A model generated the notes under the pieces. The model was not told where the DNA came from and made no database searches. It saw only the letters and a list, made by a program, of their open reading frames with translations. Of a stretch of DNA of 64,000 bases, positions 1 through 8,144 are shown one piece after another. The translations under genes were made by a program, and so were the position numbers. Position 1 is the first letter of the stretch. The number at the start of each line of letters is the position of its first letter. The DNA comes from Desmonostoc muscorum FACHB-395. GTDB lineage: Bacteria; Cyanobacteriota; Cyanobacteriia; Cyanobacteriales; Nostocaceae. The stretch covers positions 20,636-84,635 of the forward strand of contig NZ_JACJSF010000033.1 of NCBI RefSeq assembly GCF_014698035.1. Reading direction: 5' to 3'.

Positions 1-249
1 AACCCAATAACATGGTTCTTGTAAATAAGCTAACAAATGCATTCTGGCAAGGTTATTAAACCCAGAACGCCATTGCTTATACCAGTAAAGCCCCCAAAAG
101 TTTTCTGATTTAAGTGCTGATGATGAATGCTCTAAGTGATTTTGCATATTTCTATACAGTTTGGCATCAGTCAACCATTTGCTGAATCTGCCTCTCTCCA
201 ACTGCACGAATGTTGAGAACATGTCCGTAATTTCTTGGCGAGGACGCAT
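1..249 (-). CDS. N-terminal part of a sigma-70-like cyanobacterial protein (runs off the window)
   Basis: An open frame on the minus strand starts at ATG 249-247 and runs off the left edge after 83 codons. It begins MRPRQEITDMFSTFVQLE and includes ENFWGLYWYKQW and a LLAYLQEPCYW stretch. From memory this matches the N-terminus of a family annotated in Nostocales as sigma-70 family RNA polymerase sigma factors, often located with DUF1822 and CHASE2/CHAT genes. The DNA-binding part lies outside the window, so the assignment rests on the N-terminus alone. A paired inverted motif lies just upstream (287-405). The same motif pair occurs upstream of the ATPase gene near 49.4 kb. Confidence 0.5.
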   Translation of the reverse strand, partial: MRPRQEITDMFSTFVQLERGRFSKWLTDAKLYRNMQNHLEHSSSALKSENFWGLYWYKQWRSGFNNLARMHLLAYLQEPCYWV

Positions 250-286
250 AAGCAATTAAAAATATAAACTGACAGAACTGAAGCAA

Positions 287-405
287 ATAAGTAGGTGGGT
301 ACGAATAAAAATAACTATGTAAATAAAACTAAAATGCTTAAAAGTCTCTTTCCTTTGGGATAGCTGCCTTGTCTCAAAGATAAATATCCACGCATACCTA
401 CTTAT
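287..405. promoter_or_regulatory. Paired inverted TAAGTAGGT element, copy 1
   Basis: Two perfect 10-bp arms, ATAAGTAGGT at 287-296 and ACCTACTTAT at 396-405, enclose 99 bp of AT-rich DNA. The inner arm ends 37 bp before the start codon of the minus-strand sigma-like gene. An equivalent pair (49211-49339) precedes the ATPase gene at 49.46 kb. Such long spacing suggests two protein-binding sites rather than a hairpin. The function is inferred. Confidence 0.5.
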
Positions 406-456
406 CACCTAACAATAAGATGATATTCTACATAGGGTAGTGACTGATAACCCCAC

Positions 457-858
457 TCAATTTTTGGACATTGTACCAGAAACAGTAATCTGCTCAAAAA
501 GGGTTGCCGTTTCATCAAGGTAAATTGGATAATCTTTTTTGCTAGCTAAAGCTGTCACACCCCCACGGATGTATCCTGTTAGTGGCTGGACTTCCTTCAG
601 GTCAAGCGTCTCAACCTTCCGGTTTCCTGAAATTCAAGCTAAAGCTTTTAGGTCTAACTGAGCATTTCCCGGCACAACAGCAAAACAGATACCTGTTGTG
701 TCACCTCTAACTACTAGAGTTTTAAAAACTTGCTCTGGCGGAAGACCAACTTTGTGTGCTGTACTCTCAGCAGCGAGATCGTCAGGGTCAACCTCATAGC
801 TCAGGATTTGGTAGGAAATACCTAGTTTATCCAATAGTCGAGCAGCATTAGTTTTCAT
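457..858 (-). pseudogene. YbaK/EbsC-type aminoacyl-tRNA deacylase, inactivated by a nonsense codon
   Basis: The frame starting at ATG 858 (MKTNAARLLDKLG) has the YbaK/EbsC signature: the stretch STAHKVGLPPEQVFKTLVV followed by FAVVPGNAQLDLKALA. It then meets an in-frame TGA (634-636). The same frame continues beyond the stop with family sequence: SGNRKVETLDLKEVQPLTGY, then RGGVTALASKKDYPIYLDE. It ends at TGA 457-459. Homologues have Arg after DLKALA, so a CGA to TGA change is the simple explanation. The C-terminus also looks shorter than the family norm, lacking the usual final region after ITVSG. YbaK proteins hydrolyse mischarged Cys-tRNA(Pro). This copy would give at most a 74-residue fragment unless the stop is read through. 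Confidence 0.75.
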
Positions 859-1104
859 TGCTCTTACTCCCAATCTTCAATTACCAGTCCACTAACGCGA
901 CTAAAGACTGCATCTACTGACATTCGGGAAGTAGATAATTGCAAGACTTTAGGTGTTGTAATTCAATGTTTTACCATGCCTAAGAGATTAAGATAAAACG
1001 GTTTTGGTGAGAGTCCATGAGATTGCTTCCTTCCTCGCAATCATGGGGTACTATTTTTGAATGCAGTTTATTATTAGACCCAGTTTTTGAGTAAAAATAA
1101 ATCT

Positions 1105-1725
1105 ATGAATAGAACGTTATATTATCATCAGCAATCAAACTTTTCTCGGAAAATCCGAATATTGTTAATAGAGAAAAATTTAGATTGTGAACTCAAAGAA
1201 ATTAATTTAGCCAATAAACCCCCTGAATTCCTTGAAATTTCTCCTATTGGTCAAGTCCCTGTGTTTGTAGATGAAGATGGCACGGTAATTTGGGACTCTA
1301 CATTGATTGCAGAGTATCTAGACGAAACTTATCCACAGCCTAGCTTTTACCCAAGCGCTCCTCACATACGGCTTGAGTGCCGTAAATGGGAACAACTAGC
1401 AGATACTTTAGGCGACAATATTATCGGTTTATGGGTACTAGATTTTATGGGTGATCTAGCTCCTGCTTATTATCGAAAAAAATATGAAACATTAATTAAC
1501 CGCCTTTTACCAATCTTTGATTCCCAACTGCGTTCAACTCAATATTTGTTAGAGGGTGAAACATGGACAGCAGCAGATGTGGCAGCATTATGTTCCCTCG
1601 GTTATTACAGCTTTCGCTTAAATGAAGACTGGCTTCTTCAGTATCCTTATTTGAGAGACTGGTTTAATAGATTACAGGAGCGTGAATCAGTCAAGTCAAC
1701 TATTCCAAAAAAGACCCCTACTTAG
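1105..1725 (+). CDS. Glutathione S-transferase family protein
   Basis: About 206 residues with the two-domain GST layout. A thioredoxin-like N-terminal domain (about 1-80) contains QSNFSRKIRILL in the glutathione-activating region, the cis-Pro strand IGQVPVFVDEDG and the WDSTLIAEYLDE segment that contacts glutathione. A helical C-terminal domain carries TWTAADVAAL, the conserved N-capping region. The ATG at 1105 (MNRTLYYHQQSN) is preferred over a TTG at 1087 because family members start just before the first beta strand. No clear ribosome binding site is visible. The likely role is glutathione-dependent detoxification in the cytoplasm, substrate unknown. The gene stands alone between minus-strand genes. 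Confidence 0.85.
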   Translation: MNRTLYYHQQSNFSRKIRILLIEKNLDCELKEINLANKPPEFLEISPIGQVPVFVDEDGTVIWDSTLIAEYLDETYPQPSFYPSAPHIRLECRKWEQLADTLGDNIIGLWVLDFMGDLAPAYYRKKYETLINRLLPIFDSQLRSTQYLLEGETWTAADVAALCSLGYYSFRLNEDWLLQYPYLRDWFNRLQERESVKSTIPKKTPT

Positions 1726-1942
1726 AGGTTGCTGAAAAAGTAATAAGAAAGCAAAGATCAGGATTGGTTAGTTATTCAAGCAAGCCCTACTTAGGAGCCT
1801 TGCAAAAATAATTTGAATAATTTTGATGGGGAAGTTAAGCTCACAAGTCGTTCCAGATTAACAAAATGAATTATTTGTCCAGAAACTATAAGTGATTGCT
1901 CATATTTTTTACAAAATCTAGAATACCGCAATGATTAAAATT

Positions 1943-2305
1943 TTAGATGGATTCGGACAACAACCCTGACATATCTAATACTTGTTCTGACCAAGCACTA
2001 GCTTGCTCGGACATATTTCTGCGTTCGCTACCATCAGACCAAATACTATCAAAAGTTAATCTCCATCGTGCCAGTTGAACTTGAATGTTAACCAATTCTT
2101 CGGCATACTCAGATTCAATTTCTGCTGCCGTCCATTCAATAAAACATATAGTTTCATCTGTCACACTTTCAACAGCTTCTTTATAAGCGCTGTTACAAAA
2201 TGTTCTAATCCTTGCGAAATTGGAAGCTATGTGTCCTAAGCGAAGTGATGTATTTTCACTTTGAAACCGTGCTTGTTTTTCATCTAACTTCTGGTTCATC
2301 TCCAC
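1943..2305 (-). CDS. Hypothetical protein of about 120 residues
   Basis: A soluble, acidic, helix-rich protein without recognisable catalytic motifs. It includes QSENTSLRLGHIASNFARI, ESVTDETICFIEWTAAEIE and a C-terminal Ser-rich tail. A good AGGAG ribosome binding site lies 7 bases before a GTG codon (2305); an ATG two codons later (2299) is the alternative. It may be co-transcribed with the downstream-orientated DUF5674-like locus (2436-2769, same strand, upstream). I do not recognise the family. No membrane segment or signal peptide is visible. Confidence 0.55.
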   Translation of the reverse strand: MEMNQKLDEKQARFQSENTSLRLGHIASNFARIRTFCNSAYKEAVESVTDETICFIEWTAAEIESEYAEELVNIQVQLARWRLTFDSIWSDGSERRNMSEQASAWSEQVLDMSGLLSESI

Positions 2306-2409
2306 CAATTAACTCCTGAGCAATTTGTTTAACGAACTTTGGGGGTTTAAGTCCCCTGCCTAATGACGGCAGCGCGTTTTGATGCCTCAGCTAAATCCCC
2401 CTCACAAAA

Positions 2410-2450
2410 CGTAATTGCGTTAGCGGAGCGGGGCGTTAGCAAGAGTGCGA
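2410..2450. repeat. Short dispersed GCGTTAGC-type repeat
   Basis: The segment has GCGTTAGC twice around GGAGCGGG, followed by short GAATTGCG-type repeats. Variants of this compact GC-rich palindromic repeat recur inside genes and spacers in this window (near 8990, 13825, 31750, 37990, 51930, 52650 and 53260-53310). Here it abuts the 3' end of the frameshifted DUF5674-like gene and may have replaced its natural C-terminus. Confidence 0.5.
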
Positions 2451-2769
2451 ATTGCGAATTGGTTTAACCCGTTCTCTAATTACTGGGTCTTGAATTAGCA
2501 TTGAGCGACTATTTTGACTTGGACGAATGTTAATAATCGATTCATAGGCGATTGATTGATTGATTAAAAGGAGCCCAGTCAGCACCCCAGATATCTCGTT
2601 GTCTACTACCGTCTTCAAGCAATGCTGTTTCGCAAAAAGCGTGTTTCTCTCCTCCTCCAGCTAAAATACCTCTTTCTATGTCTACTGCTATTTTGATATA
2701 TAGTTCCAAAGTTTGCAGCATTTGATGAAATTCTTCTAATATTGCTCTTTGCTTGATAATGAGTACCAA
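2436..2769 (-). pseudogene. DUF5674-like protein, frameshifted at a 4-bp tandem repeat
   Basis: The upstream frame (from ATG 2769) gives LYIKIAVDIERGILAGGGEK and DIWGADWAPFNQSI. The rest of the family sequence (AYESIINIRPSQNSRSM, then IQDPVIRERV) continues in another frame. The switch falls exactly in a CAAT tandem repeat at about 2548-2561. Removing one 4-base unit restores one continuous frame. This is what slipped-strand mispairing produces. Family identity (DUF5674, a small cyanobacterial protein of unknown function) is recalled from the GILAGGG, WGADW and NIRP motifs. The C-terminus ends in a short dispersed repeat. It is either a decayed gene or a phase-switchable one. Confidence 0.65.
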
Positions 2770-3114
2770 AATCTCACTCGTAACACTCTAAATACGTAAC
2801 TAGCTACAAGTTTTATTTTTGTGGAACCGCCAAATAAATCTCTGTATTGAACAATTAAATAAATTCCACCTCATTTGGAAAAATAAATTCACACTCAACA
2901 GGTGATAACCAAATATGACAAATTATATTGTCATATTCTTCTGCTTCAACTATCGCTCCTGCTTCACAATACTTTTTTCCAACAAAATCAGAGTTTCTTA
3001 AGTAAAAAATTTTGGGTACTAATAATTTAGCTAACTTTAATTTACCTTCTTGTTTAGCTTGATAATAGGCTTGGGTCAGTTGTTCATTACTAGTAGTCTA
3101 CCAAGCCAACTTTG

Positions 3115-3806
3115 CTAGGTTAAATTCGGATATAAACGCTCCATTTTTCGGCGAGCATCTTTGGTTTGAAAACCCCAATAGACACTAGCTTTTTGCTGAT
3201 TACGTTTTTTCTCCCAAGCGGCAATTTCAGAAGTTAATGTTTCTGCATTAGGAATACGCCGTTCTAAACATTGGCGAGATAAAACAGATAATTCAATTTC
3301 TACTTGATTCAGCCAAGAAGCGTGTTTAGGAGTATAGTGAAACTCTAGTTTTTGAATAATTCGACGTGCTTCTTCTGGTGGAAAAACTTCATATAATGCG
3401 CTGGGGGTATGAATATTCAGGTTATCAACTACTAAACGAACAACATCGGCATCTTGGTAGCAAACATCTACTAAATTTTTCATCTGAAGAGCAAAATCGG
3501 CTTTAGTTCGACGTTCTGTAACTTCGATATGCCGCCAGCCTGCTAAGGGTTGAAAACACGCAAATAAATTTACTGTCCCGTTACGTTTATACTCGAAATC
3601 ATAACGTTCAGGTTGCTCTGGCTCTGGTGGCAAAGGAAGTCTTACTTCTTCTACTAATTGATATGGGCGCTCATCAAAGCAGAGTACGGGGCGCTTAGGA
3701 TCGTAAGGCTCATTGTATAAATCTAGTACATCTTCCATTCGGAAAACATATTCAGCATTTACTTCAGGAATACACCATTGTTCTTTTAACCAAGGCTTAA
3801 TTTCAT
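3115..3806 (-). CDS. IS630 transposase, catalytic DDE frame
   Basis: This frame carries the DDE catalytic triad: Asp in VLCFDERPYQLVEEV, Asp in LVVDNLNIHTPSALYEVF and Glu in SWLNQVEIELSVLSRQC. It joins the upstream frame through the A8 run at 3806-3813. An internal ATG at 3738 lies past the region where the frames overlap, so independent translation from it would lack the DNA-binding domain. The gene ends about 20 bp from the left terminal inverted repeat. It should be able to cut and move the element if the frameshift occurs. Confidence 0.85.
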
Positions 3807-4226
3807 TTTTTTTAAAGTTTGACGTACTGTTTCATCTGAGATTGAATCTATGATGCCAACGTTCACTAAATGATCTGCTAATAATTGCATTGTCCAACGC
3901 ACTCTCCCTTCGGGCGGATTAGAACAAGCTGTTGCAATCAAAAATGCTTCTTGCTTTTCATCTAATTTTTTAGGTTTTGGTGGATGAACTTCATCCTTTA
4001 AAGCAAAATCTAACCCTCCAATGACAAATTTTTCTCGTATTCGTTGCACTGTTGCAACATGCGCTCTAACTATGCTAGCGATCACTTGATCCCTTTCTCC
4101 TTCAGAAGCCATCAGAAGAATGTTTGCACGGGTTATAGTTCTTGCTTTGTGCTTACCTTTTTTAATTATTGCTTGTAGCTGAGAAACTTCATCTTCATTC
4201 AAGTCAACAATGTACTTTTTCGCCAT
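3786..4226 (-). CDS. IS630 transposase, N-terminal frame (helix-turn-helix)
   Basis: A 146-residue protein containing the winged/HTH DNA-binding domain of IS630 transposases: KARTITRANILLMASEG, then IVRAHVATVQRIREKF, then DEVHPPKPKKLDEKQ linker. It ends at LKKMKLSLG-stop just after a run of eight A residues on the coding strand. The catalytic frame continues in another register (KNEIKPWLKEQ...). A ribosomal slip on the A run would yield a full-length transposase of about 360 residues. Programmed frameshifting of this kind is known for IS630 relatives but is inferred here. Confidence 0.85.
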   Translation of the reverse strand: MAKKYIVDLNEDEVSQLQAIIKKGKHKARTITRANILLMASEGERDQVIASIVRAHVATVQRIREKFVIGGLDFALKDEVHPPKPKKLDEKQEAFLIATACSNPPEGRVRWTMQLLADHLVNVGIIDSISDETVRQTLKKMKLSLG

Positions 4227-4530
4227 ACCACACCCCGTTTTTGGTTATTTTACCAATTAGAGGTCTTACTTAGCAAAGTTACCTTGGCAGACTACTAGGA
4301 TGATGACGCACGTAGCTCATCAATGCTTTCCACTTTTGGGGGCTGAGTCTTTCCTTTAAACTGTCAGATAAACTTGTATCACTTTGTTTTTGCTGTTCGG
4401 CTTCCCATTTCTCCCATTTCACCCTTTGGATATATAACTGAACAGCTTCTTTAACAGAAATTCCATGCGTTCTCGCAATTGTCAAGACATGAGCGGCTAT
4501 TTCTAGGTCTTTAATTGAGTCGGAATCCAT

Positions 4531-5007
4531 TGAAAGTAATTACAATTTTCAGATAGTAAATCAGTTGATACTCCTATATTTACAACAAACCAGTCTACTT
4601 AGCTCTTGCACTAACAATTAAAATTGCGATTACACGACCAAATATACTAGCCTTGGCTCAAAAACTTATTTTTATATTGGCTTGTGTTGTGGAACTTTGT
4701 TAAAAATGCGCTCAGTGCGATCGCCTTACTACCGCCCACCACAGCCCTCAAGCGACCCCAACAGTTCCGTTGAAAAACCGTTCTCAAAAGGCTAAATCGG
4801 CATCGGTAACTGGAAGATTGCGCTTGAGGAGGAGCGATCAGACTTGTACACAGCAAGAACGATCGCCTTGTGCCAAATCTGCGATTCAACATCAGATAAT
4901 CCCTGCTGTCTAACAACAATGGCTTTGATGATGCGGCGGTTTCCAGTTGGGGAGTGAAGTGGGAGCAACTTCTCTAATTCTGCCAGAGAAGTTGCAAGAT
5001 AAATTCG
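4531..5007. other. Spacer with decayed coding-like sequence, no supported gene
   Basis: About 480 bp with two HIP1-like GCGATCGC/CGATCGCC sites. On the plus strand short open stretches such as WKIALEEERSDLYTART read well but are broken by stops. A 90-codon minus-strand frame (4647-4919) is Cys/Arg/Ser-rich and unlike a real protein. I take it to be a decayed gene of unknown family. Confidence 0.4.
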
Positions 5008-5050
5008 TAAACTCTCAAGTCGGAATTAGAGATTACGAATTGAGAGTTTA
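5008..5050 (-). terminator. Hairpin at the 3' end of the 5.05-5.43 kb gene
   Basis: Eleven-base arms TAAACTCTCAA (5008-5018) and TTGAGAGTTTA (5040-5050) flank a 21-base loop. The second arm overlaps the stop codon of the minus-strand gene, so it is positioned as that gene's transcription terminator. There is no long T run, so factor-independent termination is uncertain. Confidence 0.45.
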
Positions 5051-5428
5051 TCTCCTCAAAATATTAATAGCTGCACCTGCTGCTGCGCCATCTAATAAAT
5101 CACCAGCCACATCTTCGCGCCCGCCAAGAATAGCGCGAACCCCGACGCTACTTGCTGCACCGACTGCGGCATCTCTACCTAAGTTACGTTTTTTCTTACG
5201 TCCAACCAAATTGACGGCAGCACCAGCCGCAGCACACTTAGCAGCATTGCGTAAAACAGTACCACGTCTTCTCGCAGATCCAGTTACTACACAAGTACCA
5301 GCACCAAGGGCTGCATCTCCTAAAATTCGGTCGTTAGCTGCTGCTGGTTGAAGAGGAACTAAGGAGATTCCAGTTAAACTGGCAGCCATGAAACTGGGTA
5401 GAAATGCGCGTTTGAGAATTCGATTCAT
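5048..5428 (-). CDS. Secreted glycine/alanine-rich hypothetical protein
   Basis: A 126-residue protein with a clear signal peptide (MNRILKRAFLPSFMAASLTG, then a cleavage region LQPAAAND). The mature part is built of Gly/Ala-rich segments such as GDAALGAGTCVVTGSARRRG, AAKCAAAGAAVNLVG, GRDAAVGAAS and DLLDGAAAGAAINILRR. These resemble glycine-zipper membrane-associating repeats. Basic patches (GRKKKRNLGRD) separate them. It probably lies in the periplasm or outer membrane. Function is unknown. A low-complexity frame on the opposite strand is a shadow of this composition. Confidence 0.75.
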   Translation of the reverse strand: MNRILKRAFLPSFMAASLTGISLVPLQPAAANDRILGDAALGAGTCVVTGSARRRGTVLRNAAKCAAAGAAVNLVGRKKKRNLGRDAAVGAASSVGVRAILGGREDVAGDLLDGAAAGAAINILRR

Positions 5429-5543
5429 AGTAGATACCTTCTTAAAAAATCAAACGACTGTTCAAAAGACTAAAAAAAATTCGATTTGTTGCAGTCATAA
5501 ATTCGCTTATTTCTAGTTTAGACCTGGAGCTTAATGCTTTACA

Positions 5544-7403
5544 TCAATCCAATCCCAAATTTCTCATCGCTTTCCACAAATTAGGTCGTCGCTTATGCTG
5601 GACTTTCCATTGGGACAACAAACTATCATAACTCTGCGGTGCTAACTCCTTCAAAGCAGACATCCATTGTGCATTTTTCGTATAATCCGAGCTTTGAGAC
5701 GAGTCCGGTCTGGGTACAAAGTTGTGTAAGTTTGCTTGCCAATAAGCCATCACTCTTTCCCACAAATCAGGGGGTGCATATTCTTGGAGATACGTTCTCC
5801 TAGAAATATCATCTCGTGTCGATAGTTGGTTTGGCAGAATCACAACCTCATAAAACTTCGGGTAGGGGGATTTTCCCTGATACTTTATCTCGGTCAAATC
5901 TTTCGTTAACAAATGTATTACACTATATTCCCCACCCAGTTGTCCCTGTTCTCCAGGTAAATTCTCCAACCACTCGATAATTGCTTGCCTAAACCAAGTA
6001 TGTCCTTTTTCCTTAGTTGTAATACTATCAAGCAACCAATGCAACCACCAAGTATCTACGGGTTTTTGATTTGTATATAAACCTAAGTATCTGTATGGTG
6101 TACCACGTTTTATTATCGATTCACGCCAAGATGTAAACAAGGCTTGCTGAGTATCTTTACTTACTTGTATTTCAGCAAAAGCTTTGAACATACTCGACCA
6201 GTCGTAACAACATTCAAAAGTAATATATTGAATTGACAACGCATTCACCCGTTCGATTTCTCCCAATTCTCGAACAGCTTGCTGATAATAGCGAAGTAAA
6301 GTTTTTTCCTTTTCCCAATTCCCAGGAGCGTAAGAAAATCCACCCACAGCAACAAATAGCAGCGAGTTTTCCGGTGTCCAGGGATTCAAGTCAGGTTTGT
6401 TTTTTAATAACGCATCCAAAGTCTCGTGAATCACTATAAGACTTTCTCTATATTCTTGTTTAGCCAACAAATCCTCAATTACAGGTAAACCATTTTGCCA
6501 TTCCTGGGAAATAGTTGCCCGGAGATTGTTCAAATATATCTCTGGGGTTGCAAATTGCTGCATCAATTCCATGTAAACTATATGCCAATAAGAAAAAGTA
6601 TTCTCTAAGTCATGCTTCCACAGAGAAACTTCTCGATTGGCTGTCAATCCGTCAAAAATTAACTTTTTTTCAACATCAGGTAAATTGGAAAAGAAATCGA
6701 TCACAGCATCATCATCTAAACTGGTGTGGTAAAATTCCTCATCCAATTCCCTAATTCTTTGAGCTAATTTGAACCCATCTTGTCCTTGTGACTGCACCAA
6801 TAACCATTCCCATTCCAATAAGCTACTTGTTGTCGCTCCTTCCAAATTAATACCATTAACAATTTCCATCCAGTCGGGTATACCATTAGAGATTTCACTT
6901 TCTGCTGACAACAAACTGACTGCAAAACCATCGTCATTACTAAAGCCATTCTCAAAAGCCGTTTTTACCAATGGCTTCATCTTTTGTGCAACAGCTTCTA
7001 AATCTTCAACAAAAGTACAGTCATCAAAATAAGGTTCTTCCCAGCTTGCTTCTTGGACTATATATTTTCCCTCTGACTGTGATGCTTGCCAAATAATCTG
7101 ATTCCATTCTCCCCATAATTGAGACCAAGTTTGAGCTAATTTTGCCAAAGAAGTTGGTTGTGCTTTGCTTGTTTTTACCTGTTCTACTGTTTGAGGTGGA
7201 GCGATGATTTGAGTTAAAGTCTCCTGGGTATTCCCTTGCAGTTTAGCAAACACAGTTACTCGCTGTTCGTCGGATAAAACCGCAAATAATTCATCCAGTA
7301 GCTGGGAAATTTCCCTTTCTGTAAGTGCTTCAAAGATGCGCGAACCAACAGAGGTTTCTTGTTTAATCTTACTCAAAGAATTGCTTTGGCTCTTTTTTGG
7401 CAT
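5544..7403 (-). CDS. Large conserved-looking hypothetical protein (about 619 residues)
   Basis: The start at ATG 7403 (MPKKSQSNSLSKIKQ) is chosen because AAGGG lies about nine bases upstream; an ATG seven codons earlier lacks a site. The protein is soluble, rich in Trp, Glu and Leu and mostly helical. An N-terminal helical segment (LTEREISQLLDELFAVLSDE) leads into a long alpha-repeat-like body containing GNWEKEKTLLRYYQQAVREL and CYDWSSMFKAFAEI. I do not recognise the family and see no catalytic motif. Intact length and good codon use suggest a working gene, despite decayed neighbours on both sides. Confidence 0.75.
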   Translation of the reverse strand: MPKKSQSNSLSKIKQETSVGSRIFEALTEREISQLLDELFAVLSDEQRVTVFAKLQGNTQETLTQIIAPPQTVEQVKTSKAQPTSLAKLAQTWSQLWGEWNQIIWQASQSEGKYIVQEASWEEPYFDDCTFVEDLEAVAQKMKPLVKTAFENGFSNDDGFAVSLLSAESEISNGIPDWMEIVNGINLEGATTSSLLEWEWLLVQSQGQDGFKLAQRIRELDEEFYHTSLDDDAVIDFFSNLPDVEKKLIFDGLTANREVSLWKHDLENTFSYWHIVYMELMQQFATPEIYLNNLRATISQEWQNGLPVIEDLLAKQEYRESLIVIHETLDALLKNKPDLNPWTPENSLLFVAVGGFSYAPGNWEKEKTLLRYYQQAVRELGEIERVNALSIQYITFECCYDWSSMFKAFAEIQVSKDTQQALFTSWRESIIKRGTPYRYLGLYTNQKPVDTWWLHWLLDSITTKEKGHTWFRQAIIEWLENLPGEQGQLGGEYSVIHLLTKDLTEIKYQGKSPYPKFYEVVILPNQLSTRDDISRRTYLQEYAPPDLWERVMAYWQANLHNFVPRPDSSQSSDYTKNAQWMSALKELAPQSYDSLLSQWKVQHKRRPNLWKAMRNLGLD

Positions 7404-7488
7404 CTTGGTAAATCCCTTTAGCATTACATAAATAGCCTATTTCAACCGGAAGTAACGAGGAGGACAGTCAAACATTATTTAACAAACG

Positions 7489-8114
7489 TTAATTTGCAAT
7501 TTCAGCTTCCAGCAAACTCAACAATTTATCTTCTAAAGCCGTCAAATAAGCCCGATTCAGTTTCCCCAATGATTCCAAAAACTTCTGCACCGACTCCTCC
7601 AGCCCACTCAAATACACCCGATTAACGCGATCGCAAATCACCCGCATCTGCTCACGCTCCGCAGGCAGGTAGTTGAAGGACTTCAGATGTTGCAACCCAA
7701 TTGTGTACTCCCTATCCCAAGTTCTGACGGTGCAACTAAATTCATTTACTTGGCTGACAATCCTCCAGCAGCCACCCTTGCCCCTGAGTTCTAGATTATC
7801 TTTGGCTAAGATTTGGCATACCTCGCCTAATTAATAGGTGTTAGGTACTTGAGTACGTTCCATTATTCGCTAAATCGATGGCTTCGCCAACGCCAAGGGC
7901 GAATGCGGCAATACTCCTCAAAGGTTTTGTGAGTAGAGCGATATAACTTACGATCGCGTAATTCCATTAATGCCTTCCCCGCTTCAAAGAAAGCCCTCTC
8001 GACTTTTCGCTCTGGGCGCAGGTGGTCGCAAATCTCTTGCTCGTCGGTCAATTCTGGTATTTCAACAGCATTGCAATTGGAAAAATTGTTAAAACATAAA
8101 GACGTTGATTTCAA
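7489..8114 (-). pseudogene. Decayed copy A of the plasmid-type protein at 10.6-11.6 kb
   Basis: The upstream part (8114-7863) matches the N-terminal block of the intact gene (RKVERAFFEAGKAL, then DRKLYRSTHKTFEEYCR). The middle, including the repeated Gly-Ser-Gln region, is missing. The remaining part resumes with ERTQVPNTY, a TAA where the intact copy has Gln, then LGEVCQILAKDNLELRGKGG and the conserved C-terminal block QMRVICDRVNRVYLSGLEES. An internal deletion, a frame change and a CAA-to-TAA nonsense are therefore visible. A 68-residue C-terminal fragment could still be translated from ATG 7692 but is unlikely to be functional. Confidence 0.8.
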
Positions 8115-8144
8115 TCGGTGAGCAGGGTGTGGGAATCTTAGAAA

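Larger units (their letters stand above)
3093..4295 (-). mobile_element. IS630-family insertion sequence (about 1.2 kb), complete
   Basis: The element is bounded by imperfect terminal inverted repeats starting GTAGTCTACC at 3093 and ending GGCAGACTAC at 4295, flanked by TA at 3091-3092 and 4296-4297. A TA target duplication is the IS630/Tc1 signature. It contains two overlapping transposase frames with a probable frameshift site at an 8-base A run (T run 3806-3813 on the plus strand). Insertion split a small gene on the same strand. Solo copies of the right end, with CTTGGCAGACTACTAG, lie near 38.1 kb and 62.8 kb. Confidence 0.9.
2855..4530 (-). pseudogene. Small hypothetical gene interrupted by an IS630-family element
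   Basis: The 5' part (4530 to 4296) encodes MDSDSIKDLEIAAHVLTIAR through ALMSYVRHHPS. The 3' part (3092 to 2855) continues NEQLTQAYYQAKQEGKLKLA and ends VECEFIFPNEVEFI. Deleting the 1203-bp element plus one TA duplicate restores the reading frame exactly across the junction (RHHPS-NEQLTQ). The original protein was about 155 residues, soluble, rich in Lys/Glu/Gln, with no family I recognise. Insertion looks recent because both halves are otherwise undamaged. Confidence 0.8.

Noticed and set aside
4647..4919. 90-codon minus-strand frame as a gene
   Set aside because: No ribosome binding site, Cys/Arg/Ser-rich low-quality sequence, and competing coding-like fragments on the other strand. Treated as decay.
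4947..5351. Plus-strand Ala/Pro-rich frame
   Set aside because: It is the complement of the minus-strand Gly/Ala-rich secreted protein, lacks a ribosome binding site and has low-complexity composition typical of a shadow frame.
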